Source of the DNA: Acidobacterium sp.
Lineage (GTDB): Bacteria; Acidobacteriota; Terriglobia; Terriglobales; Acidobacteriaceae
Reading direction: 5' to 3'
Length of the DNA stretch: 64,000 bases
Assembly (NCBI GenBank): GCA_003166955.1
Contig: PMUI01000096.1
Location: 41,297 to 105,296, forward strand
Shown here: positions 54,035-62,018 of the stretch, one piece after another
Numbering within the stretch: position 1 is the first letter of the stretch
Layout: the number at the start of each line of letters is the position of its first letter
Position numbers and translations under genes: made by a program
Notes under the pieces: model-generated
Told to the model about the DNA's origin: nothing
Databases searched by the model: none
Seen by the model: only the letters and a program-made list of their open reading frames with translations

Positions 54035-55442
54035 TCTCGTGCCAGTGCATCTCCCAACCCAAGTACCGGATCGCCGCCTCATACACAGGCGCCGCCACAT
54101 TCGAAAAATTCGCCGCCACGTGATGCTCAAATCCCTGTTCGCAGATTTCGTGCAGCAGCTTCTGCATGTGCGGAATCTTCGCCACACCCGCGCCGCCAAA
54201 GGTCTCCAGCGGATCGTTCGTGAATTCGCCCTCCCCGATGTACCCGCGAATCTTCCCGCGATAATCGTCCGTCGAGAAGCGCACGTAGCTCATAGCCCCC
54301 GGCTTCACGCGCCCATAGCAAGTGCCAAACGTATTCTCCTTGCCCACGGTCCCGGCAATGATCTCCTGGAAGTTCATCACCACGTCCTGGAAGAAGTGCT
54401 TCGGCAAATTCGAGCAGTGGAAGCAAACGCACTTGTCAGGATCGTCGCCGTAGTTGTTGTTCCAGTCCAGCAGCGCGCTCGGCGTCTGGCTGGCCAGCGC
54501 CAGCGCGTGCATCGAGACAGTCCCCATCACGTCCGTCTCGCACGCCGCCGGCAGCAGGCTCTCGCTCATCATGCTCATCACCGTGCACGGCACCACGCCG
54601 AAATTCTCCTCGAGCGAAGTCCAGCACTGCACCGCGCTCACCGTGCAGTGCGTGTCCTTCATAAAGCGCTCAATCGCCACGCCCAGCTTCGACATCTTGA
54701 TCAGCGCCGCTTCCGGCACCGCGCCCGTGTTCACATACCCGCGGATCGCCGCCAGCTTCGCTTTCACTTCGCCGTCGTCGTCCTTCATCCGCCCAATCGC
54801 GCCAAAGATGTCCGACAGATCCAGCGTCACCACCGAAATCCCATACCGCTCCAGCAGCTTCTCGCTGTACCGAACTGTGTTGAACGCCTGCGGCCGTGCG
54901 CCGATCGCGCCAATCCGCAACTTCCTCAACCCATTCGTTACGCGGCAAACCTTCTCGAACCAGTCCAGGTCCTTCGCAAACGCTGCCGAACTCGGCGACA
55001 CCGTGTGATTCGCTGTGATCGAATACTTGATCCCGTACTGCATCAGGTTGTTGCACGCCGACATCTTCCCGCAGAAGCTGTCGCGCCGGTCCGTGATCTT
55101 CATGTCGTCGCGCCGATCCGGCGTCGCCTGCACCAGCACCGGCACATCCAGCTTCGAATACCGAATAGAATCGGCGATCCCGCGCTCGTCGCCGAAATTC
55201 GGCAGCGTCACAATGATCCCGTCAATCTCGTCGCGATGCGCGCGGAACAGATCGCCGCATTTGATCGCGTCGTCGTGCGTCTCTACCGACCCGAACTTCG
55301 AGTCCTCCGGCTTCAGCGTGATCGCCCGGATGCCGGCCTTCTCCAGCACCCCCAATATCTCGTCGCGGCCCTCTTTGGCCAGATGATCCGGGAAAAATCC
55401 GCGGTTCCCAACAATAACTCCGAACGTCAGTTGCTTTTTCAT
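54021..55442 (-). CDS. L-fucose/L-arabinose isomerase family protein
   Basis: 473 residues. COG2407-type isomerase: FGVIVGNRGFFPDHLAKEGR, GIIVTLPNFGDERGIADSIR, LRIGAIGARPQAFNTVRYSE, VPCTVMSMMSESLLPAACET and CFHCSNLPKHFF with metal-ligand Glu, Asp and His candidates. It should interconvert an aldose and ketose feeding the AraD-like epimerase encoded upstream. No kinase gene is present in this operon, so that step is supplied elsewhere. Last gene of the operon. Confidence 0.85.
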   Translation of the reverse strand: MKKQLTFGVIVGNRGFFPDHLAKEGRDEILGVLEKAGIRAITLKPEDSKFGSVETHDDAIKCGDLFRAHRDEIDGIIVTLPNFGDERGIADSIRYSKLDVPVLVQATPDRRDDMKITDRRDSFCGKMSACNNLMQYGIKYSITANHTVSPSSAAFAKDLDWFEKVCRVTNGLRKLRIGAIGARPQAFNTVRYSEKLLERYGISVVTLDLSDIFGAIGRMKDDDGEVKAKLAAIRGYVNTGAVPEAALIKMSKLGVAIERFMKDTHCTVSAVQCWTSLEENFGVVPCTVMSMMSESLLPAACETDVMGTVSMHALALASQTPSALLDWNNNYGDDPDKCVCFHCSNLPKHFFQDVVMNFQEIIAGTVGKENTFGTCYGRVKPGAMSYVRFSTDDYRGKIRGYIGEGEFTNDPLETFGGAGVAKIPHMQKLLHEICEQGFEHHVAANFSNVAAPVYEAAIRYLGWEMHWHERGRE

Positions 55443-55485
55443 GCGTGCATTCCCTCAAAAACATTAGTCCGTTTCGACTCGCCCG

Positions 55486-55689
55486 TTACCGCGGACGAAA
55501 TCGCAGAGTATAGAACAGTCCCGCCACCGTCATGATGGCGCCCCACCAGATCGGCGCATGCAGCTCGTAGAGCACCGGCGGATTGACCAGAGGATGACTC
55601 AGCTCCCACAAACCAGTTCCCGTAATCAGCACTCCGTAAACCAGCAGCAGGATACCCGAGAAAAACCAAATCTGAATGTGTCCGCGCAC
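55486..55689 (-). CDS. Small two-span membrane protein in the sugar operon
   Basis: 67 residues from GTG 55689, with TAGGAGG 6 nt upstream overlapping the symporter stop. Two transmembrane helices (IWFFSGILLLVYGVLITGTG, APIWWGAIMTVAGLFYTLRF). It lies between the symporter and isomerase genes, so it may assist the transporter. No family name known to me. Confidence 0.75.
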   Translation of the reverse strand: MRGHIQIWFFSGILLLVYGVLITGTGLWELSHPLVNPPVLYELHAPIWWGAIMTVAGLFYTLRFRPR

Positions 55690-55698
55690 ACAAGCCTC

Positions 55699-57426
55699 CT
55701 ACCAAAAAACAATGTTCAGCACCACGAAAACGACTGCCACCGCGCTCGCCCAGATAATCGGTTTCTGATACCAGTGCTCGTCGTGCTCTTCCGGAATCTT
55801 CGACGCGCCATAGACCAGCCCTTCCAGTTCCACCAACGGCCTCGGCTGCGTCATCAAACTCACCACCACCGTCACCAGCACGCACGCTGAACACGACCAC
55901 ATCGCGCGATACATATCCTCGGCCATCGCCTTGGCGTCTGGCGAAAACGCTACATACCGCAGCGCCGCAGGATTGAAGTGCACCCACAGAAACAGCCCGA
56001 TCGCCGTGCAGGTTCCGGAAAACAATCCCCAGAATCCCCCCGCCTTCGTCGCCCGCTTCCACAACATCCCCAGCAGCACCGTGCCCAGCAGCGGCGCAAT
56101 AAAGAAGCTGAACAGCCCCTGCACATAATCCATGATGCTGGCCGCGTGCTGCACCAGATACGCCGTGCCCACCGAAAACAGCACGCCGACAAACGTGCAC
56201 CACCGCCCCATCGCCACGTAGTGGCTGTCGCTGGCCTTCTTGTTCATGAACGCGCCGTAAATGTCGTACGTCCACACCGTCGCAAACGCGCTCACGTTGC
56301 CCGCCATGCCCGACATGAAACCCGCAATCAGCGCCGTCACGCCCAGCCCCAGCAATCCGGGCCCGCAATAGCGCACCAGCATCAGCGGCAGCACCTCGTT
56401 ATAACTATGCTGCCCGGTGGCCACCGCCACATCCTGCCCCACCAGGTGGTACGGCAACACCGACAGCGCAAGCAGCCCCGGCAGAATCACAATGAACGGC
56501 ACCATCATCTTGAATGCCGATCCGATAATAGGCGCCATCCGCGCCGCCCGCAGATTGTGCGCCGAAAGCACCCTCTGCACCACCAGAAAATCCGTCGTCC
56601 AGTAGCCGCAGCTGATCGCTATCCCCAGCCCAAACACCAGCCCCGTCCAGTGAATCCCCATCGGATTGTCGCGGAAATGCGCCGTCGTGCTCCACAGGTG
56701 CGTGTATCGCATGCTGCCCATTCTCGCGGCGATCTGCGCCTTCAGGGGTGTCCACCCGCCCGCCTCGATCAAACCCATAATCGGGATCAGCATAGCCCCC
56801 AGCCAGATCAGCAGGAACTGCAGAATCTCATTGAAGATCGCCGAACGCAGTCCGCCCAGCGCCACATAAATCGCAACCGTGATCGACGAAACCCAAATGC
56901 TGAAGTTCAGATTCCACCCCAGCACCACCTTCATCACCAGCGCCATCGAGTACATATTGATGCCGCTCATCAGCACCGTCATGAACGCGAAGCACACCGC
57001 CGACAATCCCCGCGCACCGTCCCCATACCGCAAATGCAGATACCCAGGCACCGAGTGCGTCTTCGAGATGTAGTAGAACGGCATCATCACGATGCCCAGA
57101 AAAAGCATTGCCGGGATCGCGCCAATCCAGTACCAGTGCGTCGCCAGAATGCCGTACTGATACGCCGACCCCGCCCATCCCATCAGCTCCAGCGATCCCA
57201 GATTCGCCGACACAAAGCTCAGACCCGCGATCCAAGCCGTCATCTCGCGGCCCGCCATGAAGAACTCTTCGCTGGTATTCGCCGCGCCCTTCAGATAAAT
57301 GCCGATGTAGATGACCATCGCGAAGTAAATCGCGATCACCGTGATGTCGATCCAGCCCAGATGAACCAGCGACTTAACCGGCGCCTGAAAAAACGCAACC
57401 GCGGCACTCACGAATGCAAGTGACAT
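55699..57426 (-). CDS. Sodium:solute symporter (SSS family)
   Basis: 575 residues, about fourteen spans. SSS blocks: YLKGAANTSEEFFMAGREMT, FVSANLGSLELMGWAGSAYQ, FISKTHSVPGYLHLRYG-like segment and TALIAGFMSGMAGNVSAFAT. SGLT-like group that imports sugars with sodium. Its operon with an isomerase and an L-ribulose-5-phosphate 4-epimerase suggests L-arabinose, L-fucose or a related sugar. Confidence 0.92.
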   Translation of the reverse strand: MSLAFVSAAVAFFQAPVKSLVHLGWIDITVIAIYFAMVIYIGIYLKGAANTSEEFFMAGREMTAWIAGLSFVSANLGSLELMGWAGSAYQYGILATHWYWIGAIPAMLFLGIVMMPFYYISKTHSVPGYLHLRYGDGARGLSAVCFAFMTVLMSGINMYSMALVMKVVLGWNLNFSIWVSSITVAIYVALGGLRSAIFNEILQFLLIWLGAMLIPIMGLIEAGGWTPLKAQIAARMGSMRYTHLWSTTAHFRDNPMGIHWTGLVFGLGIAISCGYWTTDFLVVQRVLSAHNLRAARMAPIIGSAFKMMVPFIVILPGLLALSVLPYHLVGQDVAVATGQHSYNEVLPLMLVRYCGPGLLGLGVTALIAGFMSGMAGNVSAFATVWTYDIYGAFMNKKASDSHYVAMGRWCTFVGVLFSVGTAYLVQHAASIMDYVQGLFSFFIAPLLGTVLLGMLWKRATKAGGFWGLFSGTCTAIGLFLWVHFNPAALRYVAFSPDAKAMAEDMYRAMWSCSACVLVTVVVSLMTQPRPLVELEGLVYGASKIPEEHDEHWYQKPIIWASAVAVVFVVLNIVFW

Positions 57427-57517
57427 CCCTGTCGACCCTCGGTGTGTTCCAACATGTGCGGGAACCGGAGTGGAGGAGACCCGAGTTCCAGGTTAAAAAG
57501 TCCGTTTAACGGCCCGT

Positions 57518-58213
57518 TCAACTGCCCTGACCGTAAGTGGCCTTCACGCCGTGCTTACGAAAATGATGCCGATCCAGCAACGCCTGTGATATTCCCCTGC
57601 AGTCCGGATTCAGCGTCGCGGTATAGTACGCCATCCGCGCGATCGACTCCAGCACTACCGCATGATACGCGGCCTCCATCGCGCTTTTCCCCCACGCAAA
57701 CGGCGCGTGCCCTGCCACCAGAACCCCCGGCAACGCCACCGGATCCAGCCCCTCGAACCGTCGCACGATGGCCTTGCCCGTGTTGAGGACGTAATCGTTT
57801 CCGACCTCGTCGTCGCCCAGCTCTGCGGTCACCGGCACCGGCCCATGAAAATAGTCCGCGTGCGTGGTTCCGTACGCCGGAATCTCGCGCCCCGCCTGCG
57901 CCCACGCCGTCGCAAACTCCGAGTGCGTGTGCACCACGCCGCCGATCTCCGCAAACGCCCGATACAACTCCAGATGAGTATCGAGATCCGACGACGGCTT
58001 CAGCTTCCCGCCCACAACCTTCCCATCGAGGTCGCTGACCACCATGTCATCGGCCGTCAGATCTGAGTAAGGCACGCCGCTCGGCTTGATCGCCACCAGC
58101 CCCTGCTCCCGATCGATCCCGCTGGCGTTGCCAAACGTGGAGAGCACCAGCCCCCGGCGCACCAATTCCAGATTGGCTTCCAGCACTTCCGACTTGAGCG
58201 CATCCAGCATCAT
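57518..58213 (-). CDS. araD: L-ribulose-5-phosphate 4-epimerase (AraD family)
   Basis: 231 residues from ATG 58213 (the second ATG codon, 58210, is equally possible). Class II aldolase fold: STFGNASGIDREQGLVAIKP, VVHTHSEFATAWAQAGREIP, PVPVTAELGDDEVGNDYVLN, LVAGHAPFAWGKSAMEAAYH; the end HFRKHGVKATYGQ is typical of AraD. It converts L-ribulose-5-phosphate to D-xylulose-5-phosphate. First gene of the operon, 79 bp from a LacI-type operator. Confidence 0.9.
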   Translation of the reverse strand: MMLDALKSEVLEANLELVRRGLVLSTFGNASGIDREQGLVAIKPSGVPYSDLTADDMVVSDLDGKVVGGKLKPSSDLDTHLELYRAFAEIGGVVHTHSEFATAWAQAGREIPAYGTTHADYFHGPVPVTAELGDDEVGNDYVLNTGKAIVRRFEGLDPVALPGVLVAGHAPFAWGKSAMEAAYHAVVLESIARMAYYTATLNPDCRGISQALLDRHHFRKHGVKATYGQGS

Positions 58214-58291
58214 GCAGGCGTTTCGCAAGCCGCACTCTGCGCGCGGCAAACCATAGGCAAACCGCCATTCTACTAAATCGCTGCATTTTCG

Positions 58292-58305
58292 GGTAATCGT
58301 TTACC
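58292..58305. promoter_or_regulatory. LacI-family operator upstream of araD
   Basis: Minus strand GGTAAACGATTACC: perfect half-sites GGTAA/TTACC around a central CG, as in LacI/GalR-family operators (consensus near GTAAACGNTTAC). A related half-site CCGTTTAC lies at 58313-58320. No LacI-type gene is in the window. Confidence 0.6.
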
Positions 58306-58347
58306 GAAGAATCCGTTTACATCCCCTACCCGTCTCGCTTCGCCCCC

Positions 58348-59145
58348 TCACTTCGCAACCGTCAGTTGGATCGCCTGGCTCCCGTCCACCCGCGACCCCG
58401 CCGCCGGCGTCTGCCCCACCACCGTCCCCGGTGGATACATCGCGGGCGCCGGCCCACCCGCCGCCCCCGGCGACGCCACATGCATGTCCTGCTCCTTCAC
58501 CGGCGCCAGATGCAGCCCCATCCGCGTCAGCGTCAGCGCCGCCGCCGTGAACACCTGCCCCTCCAAATTCGGCATTACGTATCCGCTCGGCATTACGTAT
58601 CCGCCCGGCATCCCAAGGCCGCCCTGCCCAGCCTCCGCGTCCACCGGAGACGCGATCAGCAGATTCATCGTCGGGCTTTCCACCCCCGACGCATTCGGTT
58701 CCGGGCTCTGCGCAATCACCGCCCCCGGCGGCCCTTCCGGCCACGGCATCTCCGCCACCACGCCCGTCAGAAAACCCGCCCGCCGGATCGCGATCGTCGC
58801 GAATCGCTGATCCCTCCCCTTCACGTCCGGGATCGCCAGCTTCTGCGGGCCCAGGCTCTCCGTCAGCCACACCCGCCAGCCGCGCCGCACCAGCGTACCC
58901 GGCGCCGGCGACTGATTCGTCACCCGCCCCGCCGGCACGTCTGCCGAATACAGATGATTCTCCACCTGCAGCGTCAGCCCCAGCCCCGCCGCCTTCTGCC
59001 CCGCATCGGCCACCGCCATTCCCTTCAGATCGGGAATCTGCACCTCAGAGCCGTGAATCGCAAAGTGCATCGTCAGGATCGCCGACGTCATCGCCACGAC
59101 CATCAGCAACAGCACCACCAACACGAAACGAAAAAATCCAATCAT
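58348..59145 (-). CDS. Membrane-anchored three-PASTA-domain protein
   Basis: 265 residues. Transmembrane helix at about 4-28, then three PASTA domains (about 35-100, 101-170, 185-264), e.g. VQIPDLKGMAVADAGQKAAG and LAIPDVKGRDQRFATIAIRR. The kinase domain found in PASTA kinases is absent. It may bind peptidoglycan or lipid II outside the membrane. An 18-bp tandem duplication (58571-58606) gives GGYVMPSGYVMP before the third domain. The start overlaps the osmC-like stop (ATGA). Confidence 0.85.
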   Translation of the reverse strand: MIGFFRFVLVVLLLMVVAMTSAILTMHFAIHGSEVQIPDLKGMAVADAGQKAAGLGLTLQVENHLYSADVPAGRVTNQSPAPGTLVRRGWRVWLTESLGPQKLAIPDVKGRDQRFATIAIRRAGFLTGVVAEMPWPEGPPGAVIAQSPEPNASGVESPTMNLLIASPVDAEAGQGGLGMPGGYVMPSGYVMPNLEGQVFTAAALTLTRMGLHLAPVKEQDMHVASPGAAGGPAPAMYPPGTVVGQTPAAGSRVDGSQAIQLTVAK

Positions 59146-59543
59146 GATTGGTATTCGATCGAGTACTCGATCTTCGCCGCCTTCTCCAGCATCTTCGAAA
59201 CCGAGCAGTACTTGTTCTTCGAAAGCGCCACCGCATCCTCGGCCGCCTTCTCCGTCACCTTCCCGCGAATCCTGTAGGTCAGCCGAATATGCGTGAACAC
59301 GCTCGGCGATTCCGGCGCTCGTTCCGCCTCAGCCGAAACCACCAACCCCTCCAGCGGTTCCCTCTTCTTCTGCAAAATATTCACTACATCCACCGACGTG
59401 CACCCGCACAACGCCATCAGCACCGCTTCCATCGGACTCGGTCCCGCCGTGTGCTCCTTCGTCGCGTCGAAATGAATCGTCTGCCCGCTCTCCGATTTCC
59501 CGTCGAAGATCATCCCCTGCTTCCACTCCGCACTCGCAATCAA
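59142..59543 (-). CDS. OsmC-family protein
   Basis: 133 residues from TTG 59543, supported by GGAGAGAAGAT directly upstream. OsmC/YhfA-like: GPSPMEAVLMALCGCTSVDV with Cys46 and Cys48, and Cys113 in KYCSVSKMLEKAAK, the redox pair region. Probably a peroxide-reducing or thiol-stress protein. Translationally coupled to the PASTA gene. Confidence 0.88.
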   Translation of the reverse strand: MIASAEWKQGMIFDGKSESGQTIHFDATKEHTAGPSPMEAVLMALCGCTSVDVVNILQKKREPLEGLVVSAEAERAPESPSVFTHIRLTYRIRGKVTEKAAEDAVALSKNKYCSVSKMLEKAAKIEYSIEYQS

Positions 59544-59572
59544 ATCTTCTCTCCCTCCATCCCAACCGGCAT

Positions 59573-59606
59573 TCCTCCGTGCCCTCCGCGTCCTATGTGG
59601 TGGACT
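59573..59606 (-). repeat. CACAGAGG repeat cassette, divergent copy
   Basis: Minus strand TCCACCACATAGG, ACGCGGAGGG, CACGGAGG, upstream of the OsmC gene. It is a degenerate second copy 70 bp from the one after the CDF gene. Confidence 0.7.
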
Positions 59607-59676
59607 ATCGCCTTAACAAGCCACCGTGCCCCAAAAACCATCGAAACTCCTTCTCCCGCCGCCACTCCCCCTTCGG

Positions 59677-59710
59677 GTCCTCTGTGCCCTCTGTGTACTC
59701 TGTGGTGGGC
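59677..59710 (-). repeat. CACAGAGG repeat cassette at the CDF gene stop
   Basis: Minus strand CCCACCACAGAGT, ACACAGAGGG, CACAGAGG, abutting the TAG of the CDF gene. Confidence 0.8.
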
Positions 59711-61143
59711 TATTGCCGATGCTGATTATCCGAAGCCGGCTCCGGATGTACCAGCAGCCGATCCACCTCCGGACACTCCAGCTTAAAACGATGCTCCAGC
59801 TCCGTAATCAGCTCATGCACCCGCCGCATATCCATATCATCCGGCAGCGTGCAGTGGCACGTCACGTGGAGATGTTCTCCCACCCGGTCCACCTTCACCT
59901 CGTGAATGTCCACGATGTCCGGCACATTCGCAGCCGCATCCCGCAGCCGCTGCTCCAGCCGCCGATTCTGCTCCACCGGCTCCGGCGCTTCAATCGTCCC
60001 CGGCTCGCTCTCGATATGCGTCAGCACCGATCCCACCTGCGGCAGCTCTTTCCGAATCTGCTCTTCCAGCTCATGGACAAATTGATGCGCCTCCACCAAC
60101 CGCATCGTCTCCTTCACCTCAATGTGCTGCTCCACATGCAGCCCATCGGCAAAAGCCTCAATGCTCACATCGTGCAGCAGCGCGTTGTTGCGCGCCGCCA
60201 CCGCCCGCACCTGGTCAAACAAGCTCTCCGCCAGTGTTGACCGCGGCACCGTGTGGATCACCACGTCCGCCCCCGGCAGCACGCGCTGCACCGCCGCCGT
60301 CGCCCGGCCCACCAGCGCCTCGGTCCGCTGAAATGTCAGCTGCCGCGGCAACGACAGCGTCACGTCCGCAAAATAATTGCTGCCCGACTTCCGTACCCGC
60401 GCCTGGTCGATCCCCAGCACCCCATCCGTCCGCCGCACCTCTTCCAGCATCCGCGTATGCAGCTCCGGCGAAACCGCATCCGTCAGCGCGAACACCGCCC
60501 GCCACGCCAGCCTCCAGCCGAAGATCAAAATCATCACCGACACCGCCAGCGCCGCCATCGGATCCGCGAACCGCAGCCACTCCACATGTTTCACCGTGCC
60601 CAGCCACGACGCGCTCAACCCCACCACCACCGCCGCGCTCGTCCAGATGTCCGACGCAAAATGCAGCGCGTCCGCCTCCAGCGCCTCGCTCCGGTGCCGC
60701 TTCGCCACCTTGCGCAGCTCCTGCGATCGCCAGCGGTCGACCACGATGGAAACCCCCATCACCGCAAACGGCCATACCGAATATCGCAGCGCCACAGGAT
60801 GAAAAAATATCCGGCTGATCGCATCCGCGGAAATCGCCACCGCCGAAGCCGCCATCAGCCCCGTCTCCACGAACGCAGAAATATTCTCGAACTTCGCATG
60901 CCCGTACGGATGATTCCAGTCCGCCGGCCGGTCCGACACACTTACCGAAGCAAACGTCAACGCCGCGCCCAACAGGTCCAGCGCCGAATGCGCCGCGTCC
61001 GAAAGCACTCCCAGGCTGCCCGTCAGCAGCCCCACCACGATCTTCAGCGCCGTCATCGCGCACGCCGCCGCCACTGAAACCAGCGCCGCCCACCGCTTCT
61101 CCGCGCTGGCCCGCGATTTCCCCGGAATAGTCGTGGTCGACAT
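59710..61143 (-). CDS. Cation diffusion facilitator with three C-terminal dimerisation repeats
   Basis: 477 residues. Six spans in residues 1-210 with the metal-site motif SLGVLSDAAHSALDLLGA (HxxxD type) and LEADALHFASDIWTSAAVVV. Instead of one ZT-dimer domain the C-terminus has three related units (about 225-300, 305-380, 385-465), each with the pattern H-(V/E)-(D/H)-beta. It exports Zn, Fe, Mn or similar metals; the metal is not clear. The stop is followed at once by a repeat cassette. Confidence 0.9.
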   Translation of the reverse strand: MSTTTIPGKSRASAEKRWAALVSVAAACAMTALKIVVGLLTGSLGVLSDAAHSALDLLGAALTFASVSVSDRPADWNHPYGHAKFENISAFVETGLMAASAVAISADAISRIFFHPVALRYSVWPFAVMGVSIVVDRWRSQELRKVAKRHRSEALEADALHFASDIWTSAAVVVGLSASWLGTVKHVEWLRFADPMAALAVSVMILIFGWRLAWRAVFALTDAVSPELHTRMLEEVRRTDGVLGIDQARVRKSGSNYFADVTLSLPRQLTFQRTEALVGRATAAVQRVLPGADVVIHTVPRSTLAESLFDQVRAVAARNNALLHDVSIEAFADGLHVEQHIEVKETMRLVEAHQFVHELEEQIRKELPQVGSVLTHIESEPGTIEAPEPVEQNRRLEQRLRDAAANVPDIVDIHEVKVDRVGEHLHVTCHCTLPDDMDMRRVHELITELEHRFKLECPEVDRLLVHPEPASDNQHRQ

Positions 61144-61171
61144 GCTAGCCTTCAGCCTACCGCCGTCCGCT

Positions 61172-61196
61172 GCCTTCTGTTTCCTGCGTGGTGAAA
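61172..61196 (-). repeat. CACAGAGG-like repeat cassette after ubiE
   Basis: Minus strand TTTCACCACGCAGG, AAACAGAAGG, starting 5 nt after the ubiE stop; a degenerate copy. Confidence 0.65.
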
Positions 61197-61200
61197 GTTG

Positions 61201-61956
61201 TCACTGAGCCTTCACCCCCCGCCAAAGCCCCGCAGTCCCAAACGTGTACGGCGTCCACGAAACCTCAACGAACCCCGCCTCGCGCATCAGCTCCACCATC
61301 GCCGGCGGCGGAGGAAACCCCTCCACCGAATCCGGCAAATAACCATAAGCCCCCGCATCCCCCGAAATCCGCGCCCCAACCCACGGCAGCAAGTGCCGAA
61401 AGTAAAACCCAAATATCCGCCCCACCACCCCGCCAGGCTTACTGCAATCCAAAATCCCCACCTCTCCGCCCGGCCGCAGCACCCGCAAAAACTCCACCAG
61501 CCCGGCCCGATAATTCACCAGATTCCGAAACCCAAACGCCGTCGTGATCAGATCCAGCGACCCATCCGAGAACGGCAGACGCATCGCATCCGCCTCAACA
61601 ACCTCCACTCGTCTCCCCGCCAACTTCACCCGAGCCAGCGCCAGCATCGCCTCAGAAAAATCCGCCGCCACCACGGGCTCCGCACCCTCCGGCCGACGCC
61701 GCAGCAACGCCAGCGTCATATCGCCCGTGCCACAACAAATATCCAGCACCCGCGCATCAGGCCGCTCCAAAATGTGCCGGAATCGACGCGCCGTCCGCCA
61801 CCACCACGTCCGATCCGCATTGCACGAGAGCACATGGTTCAGCAGATCGTAGCGCGGCGCAATGCGGTCGAACATCTCCCGCACCGCCGCGGCCGAGCTC
61901 GCCTCGTCGCTCGCCCCCGCAGGCCTCGACCCCGCATTGTGACTTACGTTTCGCAA
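61201..61956 (-). CDS. ubiE: Ubiquinone/menaquinone biosynthesis methyltransferase
   Basis: 251 residues from TTG 61956 (start uncertain; no ATG in frame nearby). UbiE motifs: REMFDRIAPRYDLLNHVLSC, VLDICCGTGDMTLALLRRRP (SAM site), DAMRLPFSDGSLDLITTAFG, FGFRNLVNYRAGLVEFLRVL and RPGGEVGILDCSKPG. It C-methylates the quinone ring; in acidobacteria menaquinone is the expected quinone, so MenG may be the better name. Confidence 0.93.
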   Translation of the reverse strand: MRNVSHNAGSRPAGASDEASSAAAVREMFDRIAPRYDLLNHVLSCNADRTWWWRTARRFRHILERPDARVLDICCGTGDMTLALLRRRPEGAEPVVAADFSEAMLALARVKLAGRRVEVVEADAMRLPFSDGSLDLITTAFGFRNLVNYRAGLVEFLRVLRPGGEVGILDCSKPGGVVGRIFGFYFRHLLPWVGARISGDAGAYGYLPDSVEGFPPPPAMVELMREAGFVEVSWTPYTFGTAGLWRGVKAQ

Positions 61957-62018
61957 ACCTTCAGCATAGCGCAGCGCCGCATGCTCTCATCGCCGCCCCC
62001 CAGGATTAAACTGCGCCT

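Noticed and set aside
57427..57517. Operator-like inverted pieces (AACGGGCCGTT) between araD and the symporter
   Set aside because: They are short, partly overlapping and within an operon spacer; too weak to call.
38029..61196. CRISPR array
   Set aside because: The repeats are 7-9 nt, tandem and without spacers; no cas gene is present.
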